Notes: generated by a model not told the origin, from the sequence alone. DNA of 61,046 nucleotides from Candidatus Pseudothioglobus aerophilus (GCA_014384565.1 JACNFO010000060.1:1-61046), one strand, 5' to 3'. Numbered from the stretch's first letter, positions 9,610 to 18,455 are shown. Translations and numbers: made by a program.

Positions 9610-9644
9610 ATAGATTTTTTAAAGTAATTAGAGGGGATTGGCAT
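9606..9644 (-). CDS. Putative 12-codon leader ORF coupled to rho
   Basis: On the minus strand an ATG at 9644 opens a 12-codon frame ([12 protein letters not shown]) whose TGA overlaps the rho ATG as ATGA. E. coli rho also has a leader peptide gene (rhoL), but the sequences are not similar. No Shine-Dalgarno is evident. A short hairpin (TTGCC-CTC-GGCAA, 9646-9658) lies directly before its ATG. It could be a coupling ORF or chance. Confidence 0.3.
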   Translation of the reverse strand: MPIPSNYFKKSI

Positions 9645-9700
9645 ATTGCCGAGGGCAAGTGAGGGAGTATTAGTTTGAATTTTAAAGAGGGAGATTGATT
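9631..9700 (-). promoter_or_regulatory. C-rich, G-poor leader of rho (rut-like)
   Basis: Read on the minus strand, the trxA-rho gap contains repeated pyrimidine-C clusters: ATCTCCCTC, TACTCCCTCACTTGCCC and CCAATCCCCTC, with very few G residues. This is the hallmark of a Rho utilisation site, and C clusters are otherwise rare in this AT-rich sequence. E. coli rho is autoregulated by Rho-dependent termination in its leader, so the same is inferred here. Confidence 0.45.
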
Positions 9701-9734
9701 TAAAGAATTTTTTATATGTAGTTAAATGATGTTA

Positions 9735-10061
9735 TTAAATATTAGAGTCCAAAAATGCGTTTAAGTTTGCCTTAGAAAGAGCACCGACCTTTGTTGCGTG
9801 AACTGCACCATCTTTAAAAAGAAGCATCGTTGGAATACCTCTTATGCCATACTTAGGTGGTAATTGGGTATTTTCGTCAACATTGACTTTTGCTATTGTG
9901 ATTCGTCCTTCATATTCATCAGCAATTTCATCAAGAATAGGAGCTAAAGCCTTACATGGTCCACACCATTCGGCCCAAAAATCTACTAAAACAGGTTGAG
10001 CTGAGCTTACTACATCAGCCTCAAACGAAGCGTCACTGACTACTTTAATTTTGTCGTTCAT
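9735..10061 (-). CDS. trxA: Thioredoxin 1
   Basis: 108 residues, the normal thioredoxin length. The active site is [18 protein letters not shown] with C33 and C36. D26 of the buried acid (LVDFWA, about residue 27) and the cis-proline loop [12 protein letters not shown] are also present. It is a cytoplasmic disulfide reductase. It sits upstream of rho as in E. coli and is probably read from the extended -10 promoter at 10113-10121. No clear Shine-Dalgarno precedes the ATG. Confidence 0.97.
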   Translation of the reverse strand: MNDKIKVVSDASFEADVVSSAQPVLVDFWAEWCGPCKALAPILDEIADEYEGRITIAKVNVDENTQLPPKYGIRGIPTMLLFKDGAVHATKVGALSKANLNAFLDSNI

Positions 10062-10112
10062 GTATTAAAAAGTTGGAAAGGTAAAAAAATTGAATCGAGC
10101 TAATTTTCACCT

Positions 10113-10121
10113 ATTATAACA
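10113..10121 (-). promoter_or_regulatory. Extended -10 promoter for trxA
   Basis: The minus strand reads TGTTATAAT, a perfect extended -10 (TG-n-TATAAT), about 52 bases before the trxA ATG. The -35 region is not conserved, as expected for extended -10 promoters. The same element precedes the gene at 12712. Confidence 0.6.
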
Positions 10122-10131
10122 CTTCTTGACA

Positions 10132-10177
10132 TAAAAACTATTTTTTTAAAAAAGATTATCACATAGGAAAAATAGTT
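10132..10177 (-). terminator. Weak AT-rich terminator-like hairpin after the AEC gene
   Basis: On the minus strand AACTATTTTT (10177-10168) pairs with AAAAATAGTT (10145-10136) and is followed by T-rich sequence. The stem has few G/C pairs, so termination would be weak. It lies between the AEC permease stop and the trxA promoter, where a terminator is expected. Confidence 0.35.
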
Positions 10178-10199
10178 AATATTCAGTGGTTTGTTATAG

Positions 10200-11141
10200 C
10201 TAAGTTATAAAGGCAAGTATTACTGGGATTGTAATGAATGATAAAGCAACTTGCGTAGTAACAATACTTGTCATCAACTGCTCATCTCCACCAAATTGTT
10301 TCGCTAATGCATGGGATGATGCGGCAGTTGGGACAGATGCAAAGATTACTGCAACAACCACCTCTAACTGGCTTAACCCTAAAAATGTTGCAACAAAATA
10401 AGCGATTAAAGGAAATACTATCAATTTGAGGGAATTAGAAATAACAATTGGAGTAATTTTTAAAGCAAGATCTCTTACTTTAATCTTTGCGCCAATAGTT
10501 AGAAGCATTATTGGTAGAGCTGCTGAGCCCAAAAGGCTTGAAGTTTCATAAACAATAATTAGTTTGTCTGACTCAATTAAGGATACAAATAAACCAGCAA
10601 TCATTGCAAGTATAAATGGGTTTTTTATCAATTCTATAAATATATTGGCTATTCCTTGAGAGGTGTCAGCATGTCCAGGCTGCTTTAAGTTAGAGACCAT
10701 AATAGATATAACAACAATATTGATGCTAGGAACATATAAAAGCATAAATACAGCTCCAATTGCCAAGCCCTCATCCCCAAAAAGGCTTCCTGCGATTGCA
10801 AGGGCTATAAACGCATTATGCCTTGCAGCGCCCTGCAAGATTGATGACCAAGACTCGGGGGAATATCCAAGCAGCTTTCCCATCAGAACTGACACTATCG
10901 TTACAATAAATAACCCAGAAAGTATAACCACCCCATAACTATAAATCATTGATGAAGATAAGTGAATTTGAGACATGTGGTGAAATAAAAGAGATGGAAT
11001 TAGAACCCAATAAACAAGCTTGTCATTAACGTCCCAAAAAGATATATCAGGAACCCCAACTCTTCTTAGTATATTGCCTAGAATTATCAGAATAAATACT
11101 GGCGAAATGAGTAAAAATATTTGAAAGAAATTTGAAAGCAT
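10200..11141 (-). CDS. AEC-family (auxin efflux carrier-like) transporter
   Basis: 313 residues with about ten membrane helices, from FFQIFLLISPVFILIILGNILRRVGV to SFITIPVILAFIT. Family blocks include ARHNAFIALAIAGSLFG and SVPTAASSHALAKQFGGD near the C-terminus (the AEC crossover region). AEC members export or take up organic acids or similar small molecules; the substrate here is unknown. It lies 31 bases after gltX in the same direction. Confidence 0.85.
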   Translation of the reverse strand: MLSNFFQIFLLISPVFILIILGNILRRVGVPDISFWDVNDKLVYWVLIPSLLFHHMSQIHLSSSMIYSYGVVILSGLFIVTIVSVLMGKLLGYSPESWSSILQGAARHNAFIALAIAGSLFGDEGLAIGAVFMLLYVPSINIVVISIMVSNLKQPGHADTSQGIANIFIELIKNPFILAMIAGLFVSLIESDKLIIVYETSSLLGSAALPIMLLTIGAKIKVRDLALKITPIVISNSLKLIVFPLIAYFVATFLGLSQLEVVVAVIFASVPTAASSHALAKQFGGDEQLMTSIVTTQVALSFITIPVILAFIT

Positions 11142-11172
11142 TTATACTTTTTTTAAATATCTTAGAACAAGA

Positions 11173-12561
11173 TTAAGAATTAATATTATCAATATAATCT
11201 ATAGCCAGTTGTATTCTACGCAAGGTTCTGGATTTACCAACAAGTTGCGCGCTTATATCAACGCTTCCCGCTTTGCCATCACCACTAATAGCAAGTCTAA
11301 ATGGCTGCCCTACCTTACCAAAACCAATATTTCTAGCTTCACAAATACCTTTAATAGTAGAATGAATATTCTCAGCTGTCCAGGAGTTTATATCGTTTAA
11401 GTTAGTCAATAAATCAACTAATACTGATTTTGATTCTTTAGTAAATACTTTATTTGCTTGTATTACATCAAACTCTTTAAAGTCATTATAAAACATGGTG
11501 CAGCTTTGCGCCATATCGACTAGGGATTTAAAGCGATCTCTGAGAGCATCAATAACTTCATTAAGATTAGGTCCATTATCTATTTCAATGCTTAATTGAT
11601 CCAAATGCCATTTAAGGCTAGCGGCAAGCTCACTGACCTCAGTTGTTTTTATATGAGACTGGTTAATCCACTCAAGCTTTTCTTGATTAAAGCTGGCTGG
11701 TGAATTGTTAATACTACTCAGCTCAAAAAGATTAATCATTTCATCAACTGAAAATATTTCTTGATCTCCATGCGACCAACCCAACCTAACAATGTAATTA
11801 AGAAGCGCATGAGGTAATAAGCCTTTATCCCTGTAGGATAATAAATTAAGGGCTCCATGCCTTTTTGATAAGCGTGATCCATCTGATCCCAAAATCATTG
11901 GTACATGAGCAAATTTAGGTGCAGACCACCCCATAGCCTCGTAAAGGTTAATTTGCTTAGGAGTATTGTTAATATGATCATCACCCCTGATAACGCACTC
12001 TATCGCCATATCGTGATCATCAACAACAACCGTCAAATTGTAGGTTGGAGAGCCGTCTGACCTTGAGATAATTAAGTCATCTAACTCAGAATTAGAAATA
12101 CTTATCTCACCTTTAACGTAATCGCTAAAGTTTACGTTACCATCAACTGGATTAAGAAATCTAATAACGCCATTTTTTAACCCTTTGTCTCGACAACATC
12201 GATCGTACTTAGGTTTTTCTTTTTTTGCAATTTGCTCTTCTCGCATTAACTCTAATCGCTCCATAGAGCAGTCACAATAATACGCCTTGCCCATTATAAG
12301 TAATTCAGAGATAACTTCACTATAGCGAACAGTTCTATCACTCTGATAAATTGGCCCTTCATCATAATCTAAGCCCAGCCAGTCCATCCCCTCCAAAATT
12401 GCATCAACCGAGGCTTGAGTTGAGCGCTCCTTATCAGTGTCTTCGATTCTAAGAACAAATTTACTATTATTTTTTTTTGCCCATAACCATGCGAAAAGAG
12501 CAGTTCTAGCGCCGCCAATATGTAAATAACCAGTTGGGGAAGGAGCAAATCTTGATTTCAT
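11173..12561 (-). CDS. gltX: Glutamate--tRNA ligase
   Basis: 462 residues, a class I synthetase. FAPSPTGYLHIGGARTALFA contains the HIGH-type motif and SRLSKRHGAL the KMSKS-type motif. A CDC...CC cysteine set at about residues 98-128 matches the zinc-binding insertion of the E. coli-type enzyme. The C-terminal anticodon-binding helical domain is complete. It is transcribed away from the Mth938-rodA group, with a 150-base gap between them that carries promoters for both directions. Confidence 0.97.
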   Translation of the reverse strand: MKSRFAPSPTGYLHIGGARTALFAWLWAKKNNSKFVLRIEDTDKERSTQASVDAILEGMDWLGLDYDEGPIYQSDRTVRYSEVISELLIMGKAYYCDCSMERLELMREEQIAKKEKPKYDRCCRDKGLKNGVIRFLNPVDGNVNFSDYVKGEISISNSELDDLIISRSDGSPTYNLTVVVDDHDMAIECVIRGDDHINNTPKQINLYEAMGWSAPKFAHVPMILGSDGSRLSKRHGALNLLSYRDKGLLPHALLNYIVRLGWSHGDQEIFSVDEMINLFELSSINNSPASFNQEKLEWINQSHIKTTEVSELAASLKWHLDQLSIEIDNGPNLNEVIDALRDRFKSLVDMAQSCTMFYNDFKEFDVIQANKVFTKESKSVLVDLLTNLNDINSWTAENIHSTIKGICEARNIGFGKVGQPFRLAISGDGKAGSVDISAQLVGKSRTLRRIQLAIDYIDNINS

Positions 12562-12672
12562 TTATTTTTTAAGAATTGTAGATTTAAATATCATTAGAAC
12601 TAGTAGTTCATTCATTGATAGATTGATTAATACTATTAACCTACCAAATCAAATGATAAGCTAATTTTACAC

Positions 12673-12681
12673 TGTTATAAT
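12673..12681 (+). promoter_or_regulatory. Extended -10 promoter for the Mth938-rodA-dacA group
   Basis: TGTTATAAT, a perfect extended -10, lies 30 bases before the ATG at 12712. The rest of the 12562-12711 gap is A/T-rich, with no gene seen; it must also hold the gltX promoter on the other strand. Confidence 0.6.
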
Positions 12682-12711
12682 ATCTCAACACTCAAATAGA
12701 AAAGTATATTA

Positions 12712-13074
12712 ATGGAATTTACTCAGCAAAATGCTAATCAAAATACCATTATTTCATACGATGATTTAACAATTACCCTCTCCCATTCAAAGTTAAAAAA
12801 GCCTTGTTTTATCTCTACAAATGAATCAAAGGAGCTATCAGCTTTAAACTTAGATGAAATTAATAAAGAATTTCTATTTCCACTTTTATCAAAAGAGTCA
12901 ATTGATCTTTTAATAATTGGAACTGGCAGCAGCCCAATTTTTCTATCTCCAAAGCAGCAAATTTCATTATCAGAAATTAACTTAAGTGTTGAATGTATGA
13001 ATAACACCTCTGCATGCTCAAGTTTTAATTTACTTCTTGGAGACTTAAGGAAAGTTGGCTTATTAATTTTATGA
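12712..13074 (+). CDS. Mth938-like (DUF498) domain protein
   Basis: 120 residues, the length of single-domain Mth938-like proteins. The family core is DLLIIGTGSSPIFLSPKQQ followed by SVECMNNTSACSSFNLLLGD, where the latter normally reads as a conserved Thr/Ala-rich turn before the last strand. Human NDUFAF3, a complex I assembly factor, has the same fold; the bacterial role is not established. It ends ATGA-overlapped with rodA, so the two are coupled. Confidence 0.8.
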   Translation: MEFTQQNANQNTIISYDDLTITLSHSKLKKPCFISTNESKELSALNLDEINKEFLFPLLSKESIDLLIIGTGSSPIFLSPKQQISLSEINLSVECMNNTSACSSFNLLLGDLRKVGLLIL

Positions 13075-14207
13075 TTTCTTATTTATACAAAACAATAAGC
13101 AAGTTTTATAAGTTTTTTAAAATTGATACGCCTCTATTAATATTAATAATCTTACTATCTTCTCTTGGACTTCTAATTCTTTACAGTAGCTCTGGTGGCT
13201 CCTTAAACCTAGTTTATCGTCAATTAGTTCATCTTGCTCTAGCAACATCAGTAATGTTGGTAATTGCTCAAATACCCCCAATTCTTATGCTTCGATCATC
13301 CCCCATACTAATGATTCTTGGTATTTTTCTACTGATATTAGTTCTTTTTTTTGGCAGCTCTGGAGGAGGCGCTCAGAGATGGCTAGATCTTGGACTAGTC
13401 AGATTTCAACCTTCAGAATTGATGAAGATTATTGTGCCAATGACAATTGCTGCAATCTTAAGTGAAAAAACTTTACCTCCTCGGCCTCTTCCAGTCGCAA
13501 TTTCAATGGTGACTATTGGACTAGTTGTTCTTCTTATTGCTAGGCAGCCCGATCTGGGAACCTCTTTATTAATAGGTGCATCAGGGGTTTATGTTTTATT
13601 TTTTTCCGGCGTAAGAGTGATGTTATTAAAAAACAAATGGCTAAACCTTTTGCTTCTTTCAAGCTTATTGGGTGGCTCCTTATTTTTAGCATGGAATTAT
13701 TTTTTGATCGCTTATCAGAAAAGAAGGATTCTAACTCTATTTAATCCAGAGTCTGATCCATTAGGCTCTGGCTATCACATCATTCAGTCAAAAATTGCAA
13801 TTGGCTCGGGAGGCTTTACGGGTAAAGGCATTGCAAAGGGCTCCCAATCACAACTTGACTTTGTTCCTGAGCAATCTACTGATTTTATTTTTTCAGTTTT
13901 AGCAGAAGAGCTTGGATTTCTTGGAGTTTTATTGTTAATAATAATCTACTCTCTGATAATTTATCGCTGCCTTATCTTATCTCTAAGATGTGAAGATAAC
14001 TTTTCGAGACTATTGGGCGCTAGCCTAACATTTGTATTTTTTACATATATTTTTGTTAATATTGGTATGGTTTCAGGCCTCCTTCCTGTCGTTGGAGTCC
14101 CCCTCCCTCTAATAAGTTATGGAGGCTCATCACTTATAACTCTTATGGCAAGTTTTGGTATTATTATGTCAATTCATAAACATAAAGGCCCAAGGTATTT
14201 ACAGTAA
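13071..14207 (+). CDS. rodA: Rod-shape peptidoglycan glycosyltransferase RodA (SEDS)
   Basis: 378 residues with about ten membrane helices. SEDS proteins polymerise lipid II; RodA serves the elongasome. Signatures: WLDLGLVRFQPSELMKI (the conserved RFQPSE loop), TDFIFSVLAEELGFLG and GVPLPLISYGGSSLITLMASFG at the end. These match RodA better than FtsW because of the absence of the FtsW N-terminal extension and the neighbour dacA. The rlpA and mrdA genes of the E. coli cluster are missing from this spot. Confidence 0.93.
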   Translation: MISYLYKTISKFYKFFKIDTPLLILIILLSSLGLLILYSSSGGSLNLVYRQLVHLALATSVMLVIAQIPPILMLRSSPILMILGIFLLILVLFFGSSGGGAQRWLDLGLVRFQPSELMKIIVPMTIAAILSEKTLPPRPLPVAISMVTIGLVVLLIARQPDLGTSLLIGASGVYVLFFSGVRVMLLKNKWLNLLLLSSLLGGSLFLAWNYFLIAYQKRRILTLFNPESDPLGSGYHIIQSKIAIGSGGFTGKGIAKGSQSQLDFVPEQSTDFIFSVLAEELGFLGVLLLIIIYSLIIYRCLILSLRCEDNFSRLLGASLTFVFFTYIFVNIGMVSGLLPVVGVPLPLISYGGSSLITLMASFGIIMSIHKHKGPRYLQ

Positions 14208-14287
14208 CTAGTTATAATTAAATACATAACTTAAACAATAATTTTTTCCAATTTAAAACTTTAAATAATTAATTAAAAAATAACCTT

Positions 14288-15433
14288 ATGAAAATCAATT
14301 CTTTTACTCTGCTCCTTAAATCAGCCTTTTTAATACCATTTTTAACACACGTAAATGCTGAAGAGCCTCGTTTTTATATTCCTGATGCTCCTGCAATAGC
14401 TGCAGAAGCTTTCGTCGTAATGGATCACAATTCTGGAAAAATTCTTGCGTCACATAATGAAAACGAAATGAGGTCCCCTGCAAGCCTTACAAAACTCATG
14501 ACTTCATATGTCATCTTTAAAAGGCTTAAAGAGGGATTTATTACTCTCGATGAAGAGGTAAAAATTAGTGAAAAGGCATGGAAAACTGGTGGATCAAGAA
14601 GTTTTATAGAAGTTGGAAAAATGATCAAACTTGAAGACTTGCTTAAAGGAATGATAATTCAGTCTGGAAATGATGCTTCTGTTGCTTTAGCTGAGCATGT
14701 AGCAGGTTCAGAAGGTACGTTTGTTCTGTTTATGAATGACTATGCGCAGCAAATTGGAATGAAAAATTCTAACTTTGAAAATTCCTCAGGACTACCGCAT
14801 GATAACCAATACACGTCTGCAAAAGATATGGCGATCCTTTCAAGTGCGATGATTAGAGATTTTCCAGATTATTACAAATGGTATAGCCAGAAAGAATTTA
14901 CATATAATAATATCACCCAGCCTAATAGAAACAAACTTTTATCAAGGGATAGCACTGTCGATGGATTAAAAACTGGCTGGACTACAAAAGCGGGATACTG
15001 CCTAGTCACAAGTGCAAATAGAGTTGGTATGAGACTTATCTCAGTTGTTCTTGGCTCAGAAAGCCCTGACATTCGCACCGCTGAAACAGAAAAACTTTTA
15101 GACTATGGATTCCGTTTTTTCGAGACGCAATCGGTCAATGATATTTCTCATCAGGTTTCTGTGTATAAATCAAAACAGGCAAATATTAAGGTAGGAGTTT
15201 CTGACACAAGTTTTTTGACATTACCGCGAAACCAATTCAAATATACCACCCAAACCATTAATCTTTCTGGTGACTTAATTGCACCAATTAATAAAGGAGA
15301 TCAAGTAGGAACCCTCGTAATAAGCTTCAGTGATGAAGATATTGCAACCCTCCCACTTATTGCCCTTGAAGATGCAACTGAAGGTGGTATCTTTACTAAA
15401 ATGATTGACACGATTAAGCTTATGTTTAGATAA
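14288..15433 (+). CDS. dacA: D-alanyl-D-alanine carboxypeptidase (PBP5/6 class)
   Basis: 381 residues. A signal peptide is present (about 1-24, ending VNA-EEP). The serine peptidase motifs are S66-x2-K69 in SPASLTKLM, S126-G-N in IQSGNDASVA and K228-T-G in DGLKTGWTTKAGYC. The C-terminal PBP5_C beta domain is followed by an amphipathic tail (FTKMIDTIKLMFR) that anchors the enzyme to the periplasmic membrane face. It trims pentapeptides in the cell wall. A TATAAT at 14213-14218 could give it its own transcript; the 80-base gap from rodA has no terminator. Confidence 0.94.
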   Translation: MKINSFTLLLKSAFLIPFLTHVNAEEPRFYIPDAPAIAAEAFVVMDHNSGKILASHNENEMRSPASLTKLMTSYVIFKRLKEGFITLDEEVKISEKAWKTGGSRSFIEVGKMIKLEDLLKGMIIQSGNDASVALAEHVAGSEGTFVLFMNDYAQQIGMKNSNFENSSGLPHDNQYTSAKDMAILSSAMIRDFPDYYKWYSQKEFTYNNITQPNRNKLLSRDSTVDGLKTGWTTKAGYCLVTSANRVGMRLISVVLGSESPDIRTAETEKLLDYGFRFFETQSVNDISHQVSVYKSKQANIKVGVSDTSFLTLPRNQFKYTTQTINLSGDLIAPINKGDQVGTLVISFSDEDIATLPLIALEDATEGGIFTKMIDTIKLMFR

Positions 15434-15438
15434 CATAA

Positions 15439-16275
15439 ATGGTATATCTAAACGGTAATTTTATTCCAAAAGAAAAAGCATTTATATCAGTAATGGATAG
15501 AGGCTTCCTCTTTGGAGATGGTGTTTATGAGGTATTTCCAGTCTATAACAAAAAAATCATTGGTTTTGAAGCACATCTTTCGAGACTTCAAGACGGACTT
15601 GATGCCATAAACATTAAAAACCCCCATAGCAACGATGACTGGAAAAGCCTAATAAAAAAAATAATATCCTTTAATATTAAAAATGCTAATCAAGCAATTT
15701 ATTTACAAATATCAAGGGGCTGTGATCAGAACAGAAAACATACCTATGATGAATTAGATCCAACTATATACATTCAATCAAGTTTGATTGGACCTAGAGA
15801 GAAAAATTCTCTTTTTAAAGGCAAATCAGCTATCACAAGAGAAGATATAAGGTGGCTAAAAAGTAATACTAAGGCAACATCACTTTTGGCAAACACCCTT
15901 TATGCTCAAGAGGCTAAAGAAAACAATGCAGAAGAGGCAATTCTCCTGCGAGATGGCGTTGTTACAGAGGCCTCTAGCTCTAATGTCTTTATTGTAAAAG
16001 ATAACTGCATTTACACGCACCCAAAAGGACGAAACATTCTTCCAGGTATTACTCGAGATATTACTATTACCCTTGCTAAAAAACTTGACATTAAAGTTAA
16101 CGAAACTCTATCTAGTAAAAAGCAATTAATGGAAGCTGATGAAGTCTGGATTACTAGCTCAACTAGAGAAATTCTTCCCATCACCTTAATTGATAATAAT
16201 ATTATTAATACTGGCCTTGCTGGGCCAATATGGTCATTAATTTATGACCAATATCAGCTCTTAAAAACAGCCTAA
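15439..16275 (+). CDS. dat: D-amino-acid transaminase (class IV, PLP)
   Basis: 278 residues, five bases after dacA. Fold-type IV aminotransferase: it begins VYLNGNFIPKEKAFISVMDRGFLFGDGVYEVFPVY, which is typical of D-alanine aminotransferase rather than IlvE. WLKSNTKATSLLANTLYAQEA holds the PLP lysine region, and EAILLRDGVVTEASSSNVFI the cofactor pocket. It would interconvert D-Ala and D-Glu via 2-oxo acids. Lying in a cell-wall cluster, it probably supplies or recycles D-amino acids for peptidoglycan. Confidence 0.88.
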   Translation: MVYLNGNFIPKEKAFISVMDRGFLFGDGVYEVFPVYNKKIIGFEAHLSRLQDGLDAINIKNPHSNDDWKSLIKKIISFNIKNANQAIYLQISRGCDQNRKHTYDELDPTIYIQSSLIGPREKNSLFKGKSAITREDIRWLKSNTKATSLLANTLYAQEAKENNAEEAILLRDGVVTEASSSNVFIVKDNCIYTHPKGRNILPGITRDITITLAKKLDIKVNETLSSKKQLMEADEVWITSSTREILPITLIDNNIINTGLAGPIWSLIYDQYQLLKTA

Positions 16276-16371
16276 ATATAAGATAATCATAAATCTCTTA
16301 AAAATCAACTAAATTATTCTAAAGATCGAATATTAAATAATTAGAATAACCAATTCAAGTAAAATTAAAAA

Positions 16372-16479
16372 TGGTGTCGAGGGTATGCCGACAATAAATA
16401 GTTATGAACCCCGCCAGGCCTGGAAGGGAGCAACGGTAATAATTCTTTTATGTGTTGGACTCTATTCTCGGCGCCACTT
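16372..16479 (+). ncRNA. ffs: Bacterial small SRP RNA (4.5S RNA)
   Basis: The apical domain is clear: CCAGGCCTGGAAGGGAGCAA with the conserved GGAA tetraloop and asymmetric loop. The ends close perfectly: TGGTGTCGAG (16372-16381) pairs over ten bases, with two G-U pairs, to CTCGGCGCCA (16467-16476), followed by CTTT. Length is about 105 nucleotides, like E. coli 4.5S RNA. It binds Ffh to target membrane proteins. The position just before dnaX is usual for many gammaproteobacteria. The rest of the 16276-16502 gap is A/T-rich with no gene seen. Confidence 0.93.
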
Positions 16480-16502
16480 TAAATATAATACAATAATAAG
16501 TA

Positions 16503-18137
16503 ATGCGCGAACACTACGAAGTTTTAGCAAGAAAATACAGGCCTCATAACTTTAAAGAGCTTGTCGGTCAATCTCATACTGTAAGAACTCTTGTAAATGC
16601 CCTTGACAACAATAATCTTCACCATGGATTTTTGTTTACTGGTACTCGAGGTGTTGGTAAAACAACTATTGCAAGAATTTTTGCGAAATCAGTCAACTGT
16701 GAAAATGGTGTAAGCTCTAAACCATGTGGAAAATGTGAAACTTGTGTAGAAATTGATAAAGGACAATCTGTGGACCTCATTGAACTTGATGCCGCATCTC
16801 ATACTGGCGTTGATAATATGAGAGAAATTCTTGAAAATGCTCAATACACCCCCACTAAAAACCTATATAAAATTTACCTCATTGATGAGGTTCATATGCT
16901 TTCTAAAAGTAGCTTTAATGCGCTTTTAAAAACCTTAGAGGAGCCGCCAAAACATATTAAATTTTTACTGGCAACCACTGATCCAAAAAAATTACCAATT
17001 ACCATTCTATCTCGCTGCCTTCAATTTAACTTAAATAAGCTTTCTCATGATGAAATTTTTAATCATCTTAAATTTATTATGGGCGCAGAAAATCTTAAAT
17101 TTGAAGATGAAGCACTATCTAAGATTGCTGATTTTGGAAATGGGTCAATGCGAGATGCTCTTAGCCTTTTAGATCAATCAATATCCTATGGAAATGGGAC
17201 TGTTAAAGAGGATGATCTCAAAGCAATGCTTGGACTCGTTAGTCACAATGAAATTGTTCAGCTTGCCACAATGGTTATCAATAGAAATGCTCAAGAGGTT
17301 TTATTGTTTATAAAAGAGCTTGCACATAAAGGGGAAAATCTAACTAATACTCTTAATGATTTGACTTCGCTGTTTCATAAAATTGCAACAACTCAGGTGA
17401 TTGATGATGTTAAGCAAGTATCTTCAGAAATAATTGAACTTGCAAGTACTATTTCAGCACAAGATTTGCAGCTTTATTATCAGATTGCAATTAATGGCCA
17501 AAAAGATATGCGTCACTCTCCAAGTGAGCAAATTGGACTTGAAATGACTCTTTTAAGAATGATTGCATTTCATCCTGATACTCAGGCTGAAAAAAAAACT
17601 CTGAAATCATCTCAAAGTAGCAATAGCATTAACAAAGAACCTCCTAAAGAAAAAATTCAAGGCAACTCTCTGACTAAAGACAAGTTGCCAATCAAAGTGA
17701 TGGGAGAAAGCATTCAAGCAATAGAAAACCTACTCAACGTAAAATCTCAAGGTGACTGGGAAAAAATAATTACTGAGTTAGGCTTTACTGGTGCTGCAAA
17801 AATGCTTGTTAAAAATACAGTATTTGACTCTCTTATAGACCATGTTCTTTCGCTCACGTTAAGTGATGACTTTGTTAATTTACTTACGCAAAACACCCAA
17901 AGCTCAATTGAAAAAACACTTAATGAAGCCTATCCTCAAATAACACTGGTTATCAATCCAGGCTCAACTAATGGGAGCTCCTTATCTCAAAAGGAGTCTA
18001 TAAAAAGTGAAGAAAAACGTAAACAAACAGAAAGTGAATTTTTAAATGATGATGGACTAAAAGAGCTTCAAGAGGTATTTAACTCTCAAGTAGATGTAAA
18101 GTCTATTAAATCTATAAAGGAGTCCGATAATGTTTAA
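16503..18137 (+). CDS. dnaX: DNA polymerase III tau/gamma subunit
   Basis: 544 residues, the clamp-loader ATPase. It begins YEVLARKYRPHNFKELVGQ. Walker A is GTRGVGKTTIARIFA, with the zinc cysteines CGKCETC just after it. Walker B is YLIDEVHMLSK, and the SRC sensor is in ITILSRCLQF. Domain III ends at about residue 360. The tau-specific tail (shorter than in E. coli, 643 residues in total there) binds DnaB and the alpha subunit. At residues 363-365 a run of nine A can yield a short gamma form (separate entry). It overlaps ybaB by eight bases. Confidence 0.97.
   Translation: MREHYEVLARKYRPHNFKELVGQSHTVRTLVNALDNNNLHHGFLFTGTRGVGKTTIARIFAKSVNCENGVSSKPCGKCETCVEIDKGQSVDLIELDAASHTGVDNMREILENAQYTPTKNLYKIYLIDEVHMLSKSSFNALLKTLEEPPKHIKFLLATTDPKKLPITILSRCLQFNLNKLSHDEIFNHLKFIMGAENLKFEDEALSKIADFGNGSMRDALSLLDQSISYGNGTVKEDDLKAMLGLVSHNEIVQLATMVINRNAQEVLLFIKELAHKGENLTNTLNDLTSLFHKIATTQVIDDVKQVSSEIIELASTISAQDLQLYYQIAINGQKDMRHSPSEQIGLEMTLLRMIAFHPDTQAEKKTLKSSQSSNSINKEPPKEKIQGNSLTKDKLPIKVMGESIQAIENLLNVKSQGDWEKIITELGFTGAAKMLVKNTVFDSLIDHVLSLTLSDDFVNLLTQNTQSSIEKTLNEAYPQITLVINPGSTNGSSLSQKESIKSEEKRKQTESEFLNDDGLKELQEVFNSQVDVKSIKSIKESDNV
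17589..17620 (+). other. Probable slippage/frameshift site producing gamma from dnaX
   Basis: A run of nine A (17590-17598) reads GAA AAA AAA ACT in the tau frame and includes the heptamer A AAA AAA in the -1 register. A -1 ribosomal shift, or transcripts with one extra A, both lead to AAC TCT GAA ATC ATC TCA AAG and the stop TAG at 17618-17620, giving a protein of about 372 residues. Loss of one A gives a TGA two codons after the run. The site lies exactly at the domain III/IV boundary. Thermus dnaX is known to use transcriptional slippage at a similar A run; E. coli uses a -1 frameshift. Confidence 0.6.
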
Positions 18138-18435
18138 AGGTGGAATGGCAGGAATGATGCAAAAAGCAAAGCAAATGCAAGAAGATATGAAGACTGCACA
18201 AGAAGAAATTAAATTAATGACTTGTGAGGGCAATTCAGCATCTGGCTCTATTAAAATTATATTAAATGGAGAATATAAAGTTGCCAACATCAATATAGAT
18301 AATTCGCTATTAACAGACAAAGAAATGCTCGAAGATTTAATTATGTTAGCCTTTAATGATGCGTCTTTAAAAGTCAATAATGCGTCTAAAGATAAAATGA
18401 AAAACGTGACCGGTGGTTTAAATCTTCCTTTTTAG
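18130..18435 (+). CDS. ybaB: YbaB/EbfC nucleoid-associated protein
   Basis: 101 residues, the typical size. It begins with the Met/Gly-rich MFKGGMAGMMQKAKQMQEDM, a coiled helix, then CEGNSASGSIKIILNGEYKV and a second helix; it ends NVTGGLNLPF. The family forms tweezers-like dimers that bind DNA. A strong AAGGAG inside the dnaX end precedes the ATG, and the dnaX-ybaB-recR order is conserved. Confidence 0.95.
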   Translation: MFKGGMAGMMQKAKQMQEDMKTAQEEIKLMTCEGNSASGSIKIILNGEYKVANINIDNSLLTDKEMLEDLIMLAFNDASLKVNNASKDKMKNVTGGLNLPF

Positions 18436-18455
18436 CTATCTACTAAATAATAACT

